Origin: Mesorhizobium_B sp963522145
Lineage (GTDB): Bacteria > Pseudomonadota > Alphaproteobacteria > Rhizobiales > Rhizobiaceae
Assembly: GCA_963522145.1 (NCBI GenBank)
Contig: CAUQXI010000011.1
Location: 49,528-113,527 of the forward strand
Reading direction: 5' to 3'
Length of the DNA stretch: 64,000 nucleotides
Part shown: positions 35,121 through 44,576 of the stretch, piece after piece
Layout of the letters: each line of letters opens with the position of its first letter
Position numbering within the stretch: the first letter of the stretch is position 1
Notes under the pieces: model-generated
Told to the model about the DNA's origin: nothing
Database searches by the model: none
What the model saw: the letters and a program-made list of their open reading frames with translations, nothing else
Program-made: the position numbers and the translations under genes

Positions 35121-35366
35121 TCAGGCAGCTTGGCCGAGATAGAGATGCCCCGACGGCACGCTCTCTGATACCGCTAAAGCCGGATCGTAGCGGTAAAGCG
35201 TCGAGCAATAGGGGCAGACCTTTTCCGTGTCGCCGCCCATGTCGAGGAACTCGTGCGGATGATCGAAGGGCGGCGTCGCGCCCACGCACATGAACTCCTT
35301 CACGCCTATCGCGACCAGATGGTCTCCCGCATCGTTCTGGAAGTGAGGGACAACGCCGCCAGCCAT
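35121..35366 (-). CDS. Zinc-finger CHCC protein (NDUFS6-like)
   Basis: An 81-residue protein of the zf-CHCC family. Zinc ligands can be placed at Cys27, His36 or His38, Cys51 and Cys54 (KEFMCVGATPPFDHPHEF and VCPYCSTLY). The mitochondrial relative NDUFS6 is needed for complex I assembly; bacterial members are small and usually unlinked to nuo. The gene is directly upstream of the monooxygenase, which probably reflects co-transcription rather than shared function. Confidence 0.93.
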   Translation of the reverse strand: MAGGVVPHFQNDAGDHLVAIGVKEFMCVGATPPFDHPHEFLDMGGDTEKVCPYCSTLYRYDPALAVSESVPSGHLYLGQAA

Positions 35367-35512
35367 GGATTCTTCCGCCCGCAGTGATTTCCTGTCATGA
35401 AGGCGTCAGCGTTTGAAGCATATCTGCCGGCTTGGCAAGGCCGCCACGATAGGGACGGCGGCGGACAACTAGCCAAGAACACAAGCGGCCAAAAACAAAA
35501 GGAGCGGCGCGG

Positions 35513-37750
35513 ATGGCGGGCAGAACGAGACGGGCAGGATCTCCCGGCGAGCCGAAAGCGATGGTTTCCTCCTTTCTCCTGCCCGAAACGGTGAGCGCGG
35601 GCAGCGTCGCCGGCAATCCCGACCGCTTCGTCAACCGCGAGTTCTCCTGGCTGCAGTTCAATCGTCGCGTGCTCGAGGAATCGCACAACGAGAACCATCC
35701 GCTCCTGGAACGTGTGCGGTTTCTGTCGATCTCCGCCGCCAACCTGGATGAGTTCTTCATGGTGCGCGTCGCGGGCCTCGCCGCCCAGACGCGGCAGGGC
35801 ATTTCGCTGAAAAGCCCCGACGGGCGCACGCCTGAGCAGCAGCTCGAACATCTCCTGATCGAAGTCGCGCATCTTCAGGCGGATCAGCAGTCGAGTCTTG
35901 CCAACCTCGCCGAGTTGATGCGGGCTCAGGGCATCGAATCCGCCACGGCGGAAAGCCTCTCGGGCGCCGACAAGAAGTGGCTCGAGGATCACTTCCTCGA
36001 CTCGATCTTTCCGGTGCTGACGCCGCTATCCATCGATCCGGCGCATCCGTTCCCGTTCATTCCCAATCTTGGCTTCAGCATCGCGCTTCAGCTCCGCCAT
36101 CGTCGCAACGGGACGGAAATGACGGCGCTGCTGCGCCTGCCGACCGCGCTGCGCCGGTTCATCCGCCTGCCAGATGAGAACAAGGCGGTCCGCTTCATCA
36201 CACTGGAAGCCGTAGTGAATCTCTTCATCGGCCGGCTTTTCCCCGGCTATGAGGTGAAAGGATCCGGCACTTTCCGCATCATCCGCGACAGCGACATCGA
36301 GGTGGAAGAAGAGTCCGAGGACCTGGTGCAGCTGTTTGAAACGGCGCTCAAGCGGCGTCGGCGCGGCCAGGTGATCCGCATCGAGTTCGACAATCGGATG
36401 CCGGAAACCCTGCGCGACTTCGTGGCCGGTGAGCTGGGCGTGTCGGGAAACCGCATCAGCGTGATGAATGGCCCGCTCGCGATCAACCAGATTTCGGAGA
36501 TCGTCGGCGTGGACCGCCCCGACCTCAAATTCGAGCCCTACAATCCGCGCTTCCCCGAGCGTATCCGCGAGCATAACGGGGACTGCTTCGCGGCGATCCG
36601 CGAGAAGGACATCGTCGTCCACCACCCCTATGAGTCCTTTGACGTAGTGGTTCAGTTCCTCCGTCAAGCCGCGGCCGACCCGGAGGTGGTAGCGATCAAG
36701 CAGACGCTCTACCGCACATCGAGCGACAGCCCCATCGTCCGCGCGCTGGTGGATGCCGCGGAAGCCGGCAAGTCGGTGACCGCGCTGGTGGAACTGAAAG
36801 CCCGCTTCGACGAGGAGGCCAACATCAACTGGGCGCGCAGCCTGGAACGCGCGGGCGTCCAGGTTGTCTTCGGCTTCATCGAGCTGAAGACCCACGCCAA
36901 GATGTCGCTGGTGGTGCGCCGCGAGGACAATAAGCTGCGCAACTATGTCCACCTGGGGACCGGCAATTATCATCCGGTCACCGCGCGGATCTACACCGAC
37001 CTGTCCTTCTTCACGACAGACCGTGAGATCGCGAGCGACGTGGCGCAGATCTTCAACTTCATCACCGGCTATGCCGAGCCGGCGGAGGAGATGCGGATCG
37101 CTTTGTCGCCATACACGCTGCGCAATCGTATTCTCGGCCATATCAAGGACGAGATCGTTCATGCTCAGGAGGGGCGTCCGGCGCGCATCTGGATGAAGAT
37201 GAACAGCCTCGTCGATCCCAACGTGATCGACGCGCTTTACGAGGCCAGCGCGGCGGGGGTGGAGATCGATCTCGTTGTGCGTGGCATATGCTGCCTCCGG
37301 CCCCAGGTGCCAGGCCTGTCGGAAAACATCCGCGTCAAGTCGATCGTCGGCCGCTTCCTCGAACACAGCCGAATCTATTGCTTCGGCAATGGCTTCGGCC
37401 TGCCGGCGGATGAGGCGATCATCTATATCAGCTCGGCCGACATCATGCCGCGCAACCTCGACCGCCGCGTGGAGTGCATGGTGCCGATTACCAACGCCAC
37501 TGTGCATGAGCAGGTTCTCGGGCAGATCATGCTCGGCAATCTCATGGACAACCAGCAGAGCTTCGAAGTATTGCCGGATGGAACCTCGAGGCGCATGGCG
37601 CCGTCCGAGGGCGAGGAGCCGTTCAATGCGCAGGAATATTTCATGACGAATCCGAGCCTGTCGGGCCGCGGCGACGCCTTGAAATCTCATGCGCCAAGGG
37701 AGATCGCCCAGCCGAAACGCGGCCGGAAGCTGGCTGCGGCGGCTGAATGA
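35513..37750 (+). CDS. ppk: Polyphosphate kinase 1
   Basis: A 745-residue PPK1 that reversibly polymerises the gamma phosphate of ATP into polyphosphate. It contains RFVNREFSWLQFNRRVLEE, ANLDEFFMVRVAGL, the autophosphorylation block KTHAKMSLV with His461, and GTGNYHPVTARIYTDLS. An AAGGAG site precedes the ATG by 9 bases. The stop overlaps the ppx start (ATGA), so kinase and phosphatase are made together. Confidence 0.96.
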   Translation: MAGRTRRAGSPGEPKAMVSSFLLPETVSAGSVAGNPDRFVNREFSWLQFNRRVLEESHNENHPLLERVRFLSISAANLDEFFMVRVAGLAAQTRQGISLKSPDGRTPEQQLEHLLIEVAHLQADQQSSLANLAELMRAQGIESATAESLSGADKKWLEDHFLDSIFPVLTPLSIDPAHPFPFIPNLGFSIALQLRHRRNGTEMTALLRLPTALRRFIRLPDENKAVRFITLEAVVNLFIGRLFPGYEVKGSGTFRIIRDSDIEVEEESEDLVQLFETALKRRRRGQVIRIEFDNRMPETLRDFVAGELGVSGNRISVMNGPLAINQISEIVGVDRPDLKFEPYNPRFPERIREHNGDCFAAIREKDIVVHHPYESFDVVVQFLRQAAADPEVVAIKQTLYRTSSDSPIVRALVDAAEAGKSVTALVELKARFDEEANINWARSLERAGVQVVFGFIELKTHAKMSLVVRREDNKLRNYVHLGTGNYHPVTARIYTDLSFFTTDREIASDVAQIFNFITGYAEPAEEMRIALSPYTLRNRILGHIKDEIVHAQEGRPARIWMKMNSLVDPNVIDALYEASAAGVEIDLVVRGICCLRPQVPGLSENIRVKSIVGRFLEHSRIYCFGNGFGLPADEAIIYISSADIMPRNLDRRVECMVPITNATVHEQVLGQIMLGNLMDNQQSFEVLPDGTSRRMAPSEGEEPFNAQEYFMTNPSLSGRGDALKSHAPREIAQPKRGRKLAAAAE

Positions 37751-39261
37751 TCTTCGACTCGCAGGGGCGATTGCCCGACCGGACACCGGTCGCGGTGGTC
37801 GATATCGGATCGAACTCCGTCCGCCTCGTGATCTATGAGGGAATCGCCCGCGCGCCGACCGTGCTCTTCAACGAGAAGATGCTTGCAGGCCTAGGGCGCG
37901 GGCTCGTTTCCACCGGCAGGCTCGACCCGGAAGCCGTCACGCGCAGCATGGCCGAGTTCGCCCGGTTTCGCGCCCTGGCCGAACAGGCTGGCGCGGAGCA
38001 GATCCATGTGATCGCGACCGCCGCCGCGCGAGAGGCCGACAATGGCCCGGACTTCATTCGCCGCGCGGAGGAGGTGCTTGGCGCCCCGGTGCGTGTGCTC
38101 AGCGGGCGCGAGGAAGCGTACTATTCCGCTCTGGGGATCATCGCAGGCTTCTACCCGGCCGACGGCATCGCAGGCGATCTCGGCGGCGGCAGCCTCGAAC
38201 TGGTCGATGTGAAAGGCACGACGATCGGCGAGGGCATCACGCTTCCGCTTGGCGGGCTGCGGCTGCAGGACATGTCGAAGAACTCGCTGCCGGCGGCTGC
38301 GAAGATCGCGCGCGAGCAGATCGCACAGGCAAGCCTTCTCAAGCGGGGCGAGGGCCGCCCGTTTTATGCGGTTGGCGGCACCTGGCGGAACCTTGCCCGG
38401 CTGCATATCAGCATGACCGGCTATCCGCTTGCGGTGATGCACAATTACGAGATGGGGATCGAGGCTTCTGCGGAGTTCCTAAAGCAGGTCGCCAAGGGCG
38501 ACATCGACAAGATCAAGGGCATCGAGAGCGTTTCCAAGAACCGGCGCGCGCTTCTGCCCTACGGCGCAACGGTGCTGCTCGAAGTCGTGGACCGCATGAA
38601 GCCCTCCCGGATCGTAGTGTCGGCGCTCGGCGTGCGCGAGGGTTATCTTTATTCGCTTCTGGGCGAGGACGCGCAGAAGACCGATCCGCTGCTGTCTGCC
38701 GCTGCCGAGTTCGCGCTGCTCCGCTCACGCTCGTTCCATCATGCTCAGGAGCTGGTGGACTGGACCACCCAGAGCTTCGCTGCCTTCGATATCGACGAAA
38801 CAGCGGACGAGCGGCGCTATCGCGAGGCAGCCTGCCTGCTGGCCGATATGGGATGGCGCGCCCACCCGGAATATCGCGGCACCCAGTCGCTCAACGTCAT
38901 CGCCCACGCCTCCTTTGTCGGGGTCGACCATCCGGGACGGGTGTTCCTGGCGCTGGCGCCGCTGTTCCGGCACGAGGGCGTGTTTAACGACGCGATCGCG
39001 CCGGAGCTGCGCGCTCTCGTCCCGCCACGCTATCTGGAACGGGCCCGCCTGCTGGGCGCGATGCTCCGGGTGGTCTACCTGCTTTCGGCGTCCATGCCGG
39101 GTGTCATGCCGAAACTTCGCTGGGAAAAGCGCGGCGACACGCTGATGCTTCTTGTGCCGGGAGAGCTTGCCTCGCTGGTCGGGGAACGGCCGGCAGGCCG
39201 CCTGGCGCAGCTCGCCAGGGTCTCAGGCCGCAAGCTCGAACTGGCGGTTCCAGCCGACTGA
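37747..39261 (+). CDS. ppx: Exopolyphosphatase
   Basis: A 504-residue Ppx/GppA family enzyme that removes terminal phosphates from polyphosphate. The N-terminal ASKHA phosphatase domain has VVDIGSNSVRLVIYE, ATAAAREADN, LSGREEAYYSALG and GDLGGGSLEL. The C-terminal half is an HD-like helical region. ppGpp phosphatase activity is also possible for this family. Its start is coupled to ppk by a 4-base overlap. Confidence 0.95.
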   Translation: MIFDSQGRLPDRTPVAVVDIGSNSVRLVIYEGIARAPTVLFNEKMLAGLGRGLVSTGRLDPEAVTRSMAEFARFRALAEQAGAEQIHVIATAAAREADNGPDFIRRAEEVLGAPVRVLSGREEAYYSALGIIAGFYPADGIAGDLGGGSLELVDVKGTTIGEGITLPLGGLRLQDMSKNSLPAAAKIAREQIAQASLLKRGEGRPFYAVGGTWRNLARLHISMTGYPLAVMHNYEMGIEASAEFLKQVAKGDIDKIKGIESVSKNRRALLPYGATVLLEVVDRMKPSRIVVSALGVREGYLYSLLGEDAQKTDPLLSAAAEFALLRSRSFHHAQELVDWTTQSFAAFDIDETADERRYREAACLLADMGWRAHPEYRGTQSLNVIAHASFVGVDHPGRVFLALAPLFRHEGVFNDAIAPELRALVPPRYLERARLLGAMLRVVYLLSASMPGVMPKLRWEKRGDTLMLLVPGELASLVGERPAGRLAQLARVSGRKLELAVPAD

Positions 39262-39321
39262 CTGGCTCAGCGTTAGCGGCCCCGCTTCTGAGCGACAATG
39301 CTGGAGAAGCAAGGACATAGA

Positions 39322-39352
39322 GCAATCCGGTGATTCAATTTCACCGGATTGC
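39322..39352. terminator. Palindromic hairpin between convergent ppx and rnd
   Basis: Perfect 12-bp stem (39322-39333 with 39341-39352) and a 7-base AT-rich loop. It lacks a T-run on either side. It lies 60 bases after ppx and 9 bases after the rnd stop. It could act as a two-way Rho-assisted terminator or belong to a dispersed palindromic repeat family. Confidence 0.6.
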
Positions 39353-39361
39353 CCCCACATG

Positions 39362-40513
39362 TCAGATCGCGAAAGAAACGATGCGGCGGCCTGAAAAGCG
39401 CAGCGCTGTCTCGCCGCGAACGAGGCGCAAGGCTGCCTCGCCGAACACTTCGCGTCGCCAGCCATGAAGCGCGGGAACATCCGCGTTTTCTCCGTCTGAG
39501 GCGATTCGATCGATATCGTCGCTCGAGGCAAGCACCTTCGCGGCAACGCCTTCCTGCTCGGCCACCTGGCGCAGCAGAACTTTCAGCAATTCGGCCGCCG
39601 CATTGGATCCTTCCGATCCCTGCGAGGGGCGTGGCACCTTGGGAAGCTCGTCCCTTGGAAGATCGAAGGCCGCGTTGACGGCGGAAAGCAGCCCGGTCGC
39701 CGGGGCGGAGCGTTCCCACCCTTTCGGCACGGTGCGCAGCCGCGACAGGCCCTGGACATCGCGAGGCTGCTGCTGCGCCACCTCGAACAGCGCATCATCC
39801 TTGATCACGCGCTGGCGCGGCACGTTGCGTTCGCGCGCCTCACGCTCGCGCCATGCGGCGATCCTTTGCAGCACGGCAAGCTCGATCGGCTTGCGCACGC
39901 GCATCTTGAGCCGCTTCCACGCGTCTTCGGGGTGGGGATCATAGGTCTGACGGTCGGTGAGGATGTTCATCTCCTCATTGACCCAATGCGCGCGGTTCTC
40001 CTTGTCCAGCTTCGCCGCAAGGAACTGGTACACGTCGATCAGGTGGGTGACGTCGGCAAGCGCGTAGTCGAGCTGCTTGTCGGAAAGCGGGCGCTGGCGC
40101 CAGTCGGTGAAGCGGGAGGTCTTGTCGATCTGCGTTCCGGTGATGCGCGACACGAGCTGATCATAGGACACGCTGTCGCCGAAGCCGCAGACCATCGCGG
40201 CCACCTGCGTATCGAAGACCGGATGCGGGATGAGGTTGCCCAGGTGCACGATGATCTCGATGTCCTGCCGCGCGGCGTGAAACACCTTCAGCACCGCCTC
40301 GTCCGCCATCAGCGCGAAGAAAGGGGCAAGGTCCAGATCGGGCGCCAGCGGATCGACCAGCGCGGTCACGCCCGGCGCAGCCATCTGGATGAGGCAGAGT
40401 TCCGGCCAGAAAGTCGTTTCGCGGATGAATTCGGTGTCCACCGTGACGAAGGGAGAGCGGCGAAGCGCTTCCACGACAGATTCGAGCTCGGCGGTCGTGG
40501 TGATCGTGTGCAT
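39362..40513 (-). CDS. rnd: Ribonuclease D
   Basis: A 383-residue 3'-5' exoribonuclease used in tRNA 3' maturation. The DEDD catalytic set is visible: Asp/Glu in VTVDTEFIRE, Asp in ARQDIEI, and Tyr/Asp in DYALADVTHL. One HRDC domain (around residues 210-290) follows, with WRERERNVPRQ-like features. The ATG at 40513 is preferred over an upstream in-frame start by 21 codons. It lies downstream of the MFS gene on the same strand and converges on ppx. Confidence 0.95.
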   Translation of the reverse strand: MHTITTTAELESVVEALRRSPFVTVDTEFIRETTFWPELCLIQMAAPGVTALVDPLAPDLDLAPFFALMADEAVLKVFHAARQDIEIIVHLGNLIPHPVFDTQVAAMVCGFGDSVSYDQLVSRITGTQIDKTSRFTDWRQRPLSDKQLDYALADVTHLIDVYQFLAAKLDKENRAHWVNEEMNILTDRQTYDPHPEDAWKRLKMRVRKPIELAVLQRIAAWREREARERNVPRQRVIKDDALFEVAQQQPRDVQGLSRLRTVPKGWERSAPATGLLSAVNAAFDLPRDELPKVPRPSQGSEGSNAAAELLKVLLRQVAEQEGVAAKVLASSDDIDRIASDGENADVPALHGWRREVFGEAALRLVRGETALRFSGRRIVSFAI

Positions 40514-40568
40514 CAACTTTCCGGAAAGGCGAAGGCCATCCGGTCCTTCGCCGCTGCAGAGTGCCGCG

Positions 40569-41813
40569 TCAAGCACGGGGTGCTTCCGATCCCCTGGACG
40601 ATCGGCGCGTCAGCCGTGCGAACAGGAACGAGGTCCGCAGCATCGTCACGAATCTGCTTCGCTCGCCTTCCGGCACAGGCGCGCGTGCGCCGATGCGCTG
40701 CAGCGTGACCGCGATGAAGACGATGTAAACAACCGCGGTGAAGCCGAACAGCGCCGGCGGGCCGAACCAGCCCATCGCAAAAGAGGCTGTGATCGGTCCC
40801 GCGATTGCGCCGACAGAATAAAAGAACATCAACGCGGCGGATACGAGCACGAACTCGCCTTTCCCGGCGCGGTCATTCGCATGCGCCGCCGACAGCGAGA
40901 AGAGCGGCATGGCGAAAGCGCCGAAGATGAAGATAAGCACGAAGGTCTGCGCTCGACCGCTCGGCGGCAGCAGGGCGATGGCCAGCGAGCAGATCAGCGC
41001 GGCCGCGGTCGTGAACAGCAGCACCTTGCGGCGGTCCCAACGGTCCGACAGGGCGCCAAGCGGATACTGGATCAGCACGCTGCCGATGATGCCGAGGCTC
41101 ATGAAGGTGACTACATCGGTCACGTTGAGCCCGATCTGCTCCGCGTAAACCGGCCCCACCGTGCGAAATGCGCCATTGGCGAGTCCCACCGCGATGCAGC
41201 CGATGCAGCCCAGCGGCGAGATGCGCCAAGCGCGCGGAAGGTCGAGCTTCACCTCCTCCGGCAGTTGCGGGTTCGAGCGGTCACCGAGCGATACGGGAAC
41301 CAGCGATAGCGTGATCATGATCGACATCACCGCGAACACCGCAAATCCTTGGGGACCGAGCAGCGGGATCAGGAACTGTGCGCCCGTGACCGACGACACA
41401 TCGATGATGCGGTAAACCGCAAGAGCGCGCCCGCGATCGGCGTTCGCCGCGCTCGAGTTCAGCCAGCTTTCGATAACGGTGAACAGCCCGGCGAAACAGA
41501 AGCCGGACAGGAAGCGGATCACCACCCACACGGTCGGATCGACAAGGATCGCCATCACCAGCGTTCCCGCCGAGGCCGCCGCCGCCAGCGCCGCAAAGGC
41601 GCGGATGTGACCGACCGCCCTCAGGATGCGCACCACGACGATGCAGCCGATCAGGAAGCCCGAAAAATAGGACGTGCCGATCAGTCCGATCGTGGTGGGC
41701 GAGAACCCCTCCGACGCGCCGCGCAGGGCGATCAGCGTACTCTGCATGCCGTTGCCGCCAAGCAGGATGCCGGCGGCAAGAAGGAGGGGAAAGAGAAGAC
41801 GAAGCGAGGACAT
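40569..41813 (-). CDS. MFS transporter
   Basis: A 414-residue major facilitator with twelve predicted helices. The first half has the GFSPTTIGLIGTSYFSGFLIG stretch, and the loop between helices 8 and 9 is GALSDRWDRRKV, the family's GxxxDRxGRR motif. The overall pattern resembles the YcaD-like group. Substrate unknown. It lies upstream of rnd, 55 bases from that start, and may share its transcript. Confidence 0.9.
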   Translation of the reverse strand: MSSLRLLFPLLLAAGILLGGNGMQSTLIALRGASEGFSPTTIGLIGTSYFSGFLIGCIVVVRILRAVGHIRAFAALAAAASAGTLVMAILVDPTVWVVIRFLSGFCFAGLFTVIESWLNSSAANADRGRALAVYRIIDVSSVTGAQFLIPLLGPQGFAVFAVMSIMITLSLVPVSLGDRSNPQLPEEVKLDLPRAWRISPLGCIGCIAVGLANGAFRTVGPVYAEQIGLNVTDVVTFMSLGIIGSVLIQYPLGALSDRWDRRKVLLFTTAAALICSLAIALLPPSGRAQTFVLIFIFGAFAMPLFSLSAAHANDRAGKGEFVLVSAALMFFYSVGAIAGPITASFAMGWFGPPALFGFTAVVYIVFIAVTLQRIGARAPVPEGERSRFVTMLRTSFLFARLTRRSSRGSEAPRA

Positions 41814-41913
41814 GCCGGATCAGGATCGCACTGGAAGCGACGCATCATAGGGTGAGAAGCGCGAAAAGCTTCCGGCGTAGCGACGTGGATGACGAGCCGG
41901 GCGTCGTCTCCGC

Positions 41914-42615
41914 TCAGCCTGTCGCCGAGACCGATGGGGCGGGAACGCTTTTCCGCTTTTTGGCCGATCGGGGCTTCTGAAGGAAGGACAAGATGCGAGC
42001 CTCAGCGCGGCGCAGCTTCAGCCTGTTGGCCCAGGCGAACCACTGATGAATTGGCACCAAGGATTTTTCGCCCGCCCCGTCGATGCAGATGAAGCGGCCG
42101 CTCGATGCGTCGCCGGTCCAGACGAGATTGCCGGGATGCAGGTCCCCGAACACGAAATGGCGCTCCGCGCATTCGGCGAAGAAGGCCGCGATCGCGGCTC
42201 GATGGCGCGCCGTGATCCGACCCTCTTTGGCGAGTTGCCGGAGCGTGGGGGCGGGCGAGCCATCGGGCGCCGTCACTTTCTCGACCACCAGCCCCATTCC
42301 CAGCGAGGTCTGCGCCAGTCCGAGAACTGCGGCAACGGGGAAGCGGTAGTCGACCTGCGGATAAACGTTGCGCGCGGCGCGGATCGCTTCCCGCATTTCG
42401 CGATAATAGGAGATATAGATGCCGAAGGTGCGGTTGACGCTGATGCGCTTGCGCCGCCACGGAATGAAGTCGCCGGATGCATCCGCACGGCCCGGGCGGA
42501 TCACCTTGATCAACACATCGTCGAAGTCGGGATGCGCGTAGACGTCCCGCATATGGCCCCGGAACAGGCGCGTGCAGTTGGAAAGATCGATGAATCTGTT
42601 GAGCCGGCGCTCCAT
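41914..42615 (-). CDS. YrbL family protein
   Basis: A 233-residue protein related to YrbL, a member of the kinase-like fold. It starts MERRLNRFIDLSNC. The kinase-type catalytic loop FGDLHPGNLVW and the ligand FICIDGAGEKS are visible, although typical glycine-loop features are weak. E. coli YrbL is a PhoP-regulated protein of unknown reaction; no PhoPQ genes are here. The C-terminus is Lys/Arg-rich. The ATG at 42615 is chosen over an upstream in-frame start by 28 codons. It is divergent from aspS. Confidence 0.85.
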   Translation of the reverse strand: MERRLNRFIDLSNCTRLFRGHMRDVYAHPDFDDVLIKVIRPGRADASGDFIPWRRKRISVNRTFGIYISYYREMREAIRAARNVYPQVDYRFPVAAVLGLAQTSLGMGLVVEKVTAPDGSPAPTLRQLAKEGRITARHRAAIAAFFAECAERHFVFGDLHPGNLVWTGDASSGRFICIDGAGEKSLVPIHQWFAWANRLKLRRAEARILSFLQKPRSAKKRKSVPAPSVSATG

Positions 42616-42781
42616 GCCGCGGTGATAAGCCGGCGCACTCGGCCGTGCAAGCGTGGGAGGCGGGATGCCGGCACCTCGGCTTGACAAGCCGGGCACCACA
42701 TGCGCTTAACCCCGCGAAAAATCAGGGCTCCGCGCTGTCCGCGCCACGCCTTCGACGAAGCTTTCATTCCGGAAACCAGCC

Positions 42782-44572
42782 ATGCACCGCTATCGCAGCC
42801 ATACCTGCGCTCAACTTGGTCAGGCGGATGTCGGCTCCGCTGTCCGCCTGTCCGGCTGGGTGCATCGCGTCCGCGATCATGGCGGGCTGCTGTTTATCGA
42901 TCTGCGCGACCATTACGGCATCACGCAGATCGTGGCCGATCCGGACTCGCCCTGCTTCAAGACGGCCGAGAGCGTTCGCGGCGAGTGGGTGATCCGCGTA
43001 GACGGAGAGGTGAAGGCCCGCGCTCCCGAAGCGGTCAATCCGAACCTGCCGACCGGGGCGGTGGAGGTCTTCGCGCGCGAGATGGAGGTGCTTTCGGCCT
43101 CCAAGGAGCTGCCGCTTCCCGTCTTCGGCGAGCCGGACTATCCCGAGGACATCCGCCTGAAATACCGCTTCCTCGACCTGCGCCGCGACACGCTGCATCG
43201 GAACATCGTGCTGCGCACGCGCATCATCGCGGAAATGCGCAACCGCATGGCGGAAGCGGGCTTCACCGAATACTCGACGCCCATTCTGACCGCTTCGTCG
43301 CCGGAAGGCGCGCGCGACTTCCTGGTGCCGTCGCGCATCCATCCCGGCACCTTCTACGCGCTGCCGCAGGCGCCGCAGATCTACAAGCAGCTCATCATGG
43401 TGTCGGGCTTCGACCGTTATTTCCAGATCGCGCCCTGCTTCCGCGACGAGGACCCGCGCGCCGATCGCCTGCCGGGCGAGTTCTACCAGCTCGATCTCGA
43501 AATGAGCTTCGTGGAGCAGGAGGACGTGCTTGCCACGATGGAGCCGGTTCTGCGAGGCGTGTTCGAGAGTTTCGCCGAAGGCAAGCCGGTCACGCAGGAG
43601 TTTCGCCGCATCCCCTACGACGAGGCGCTGCGCAAGTACGGTTCGGACAAACCCGACCTGCGCAACCCGATCGAGATGCAGGACGTGTCCGAGCATTTTC
43701 GCGGCTCGGGCTTCAAGGTCTTCGCCAGCATCCTCGCCAACGATCCCAAGGCGCAGGTCTGGGCGATTCCTGCCAAGACCGGCGGCAGCCGCGCCTTCTG
43801 CGACCGGATGAACTCCTGGGCGCAAGGGGAGGGCCAGCCAGGCCTTGGTTATGTCTTCTGGCGCAAGGAAGGCGAGAAGCTTGAGGGCGCAGGCCCGATC
43901 GCAAAGAACATCGGCGAGGATCGGACCGAAGCCGTTCGCGCTCAGCTCGGCCTGAACGAGGGCGACGCCTGCTTCTTCGTGGCCGGCGACCCGCGCAAGT
44001 TCTACGCCTTCGCGGGCGCGGCGCGCACGCGGGCCGGCGAGGAACTGAACCTCGTCGACCGCGAGCGCTTCGAGCTGTGCTGGATCGTGGACTTCCCCTT
44101 CTTCGAGTGGAACGAGGACGAAAAGAAGATCGACTTCGCGCACAATCCGTTCTCGATGCCTCAGGGCGGGATGGAGGCTCTCGCCGGGCAGGATCCGCTC
44201 ACCATCAAGGCGTTCCAGTACGACATGGTCTGCAACGGGTTCGAGATCGCCAGCGGCGGCTTGCGCAACCACCTGCCGGACACGATGGTCAAGGCGTTCG
44301 AGATGGTCGGGCTGAGCCGCGATACGGTGGAGGAGCGTTTCGGCGGACTCTACCGCGCCTTCCAGTATGGCGCGCCTCCGCATGGCGGCATGGCGGCAGG
44401 CATCGATCGTGTGGTGATGCTACTGGCGGGAGCCAAAAACCTGCGCGAGATCACCATGTTCCCCATGAACCAGCAAGCCTACGACCTCCTGATGGGTGCG
44501 CCTTCTGCACCCACTCCGACGCAGTTGCGCGAGCTTCAGCTTCGGCCGATCCCCCCGAAGCAGGGCGCCTGA
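42782..44572 (+). CDS. aspS: Aspartate-tRNA ligase
   Basis: A 596-residue bacterial-type class II synthetase: OB-fold anticodon-binding domain (about 1-110), catalytic motif 1 (EMRNRMAEAGFTEYSTPIL), motif 2 (FQIAPCFRDEDPRADR), the GAD insertion (about 290-420) and motif 3 (GGMAAGIDRVVMLL). His33 sits in RDHGGLLFIDLRD, where enzymes that also charge tRNA-Asn carry His, so a non-discriminating role with GatCAB is plausible. The pyroglutamyl peptidase gene starts 4 bases after the stop. Confidence 0.96.
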   Translation: MHRYRSHTCAQLGQADVGSAVRLSGWVHRVRDHGGLLFIDLRDHYGITQIVADPDSPCFKTAESVRGEWVIRVDGEVKARAPEAVNPNLPTGAVEVFAREMEVLSASKELPLPVFGEPDYPEDIRLKYRFLDLRRDTLHRNIVLRTRIIAEMRNRMAEAGFTEYSTPILTASSPEGARDFLVPSRIHPGTFYALPQAPQIYKQLIMVSGFDRYFQIAPCFRDEDPRADRLPGEFYQLDLEMSFVEQEDVLATMEPVLRGVFESFAEGKPVTQEFRRIPYDEALRKYGSDKPDLRNPIEMQDVSEHFRGSGFKVFASILANDPKAQVWAIPAKTGGSRAFCDRMNSWAQGEGQPGLGYVFWRKEGEKLEGAGPIAKNIGEDRTEAVRAQLGLNEGDACFFVAGDPRKFYAFAGAARTRAGEELNLVDRERFELCWIVDFPFFEWNEDEKKIDFAHNPFSMPQGGMEALAGQDPLTIKAFQYDMVCNGFEIASGGLRNHLPDTMVKAFEMVGLSRDTVEERFGGLYRAFQYGAPPHGGMAAGIDRVVMLLAGAKNLREITMFPMNQQAYDLLMGAPSAPTPTQLRELQLRPIPPKQGA

Positions 44573-44576
44573 CACG

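Noticed and set aside
42764..44383. A 539-residue minus-strand frame
   Set aside because: Antisense to aspS. Similar long antisense frames over ppk (36026-37786) and parC (47645-49030) are rejected for the same reason.
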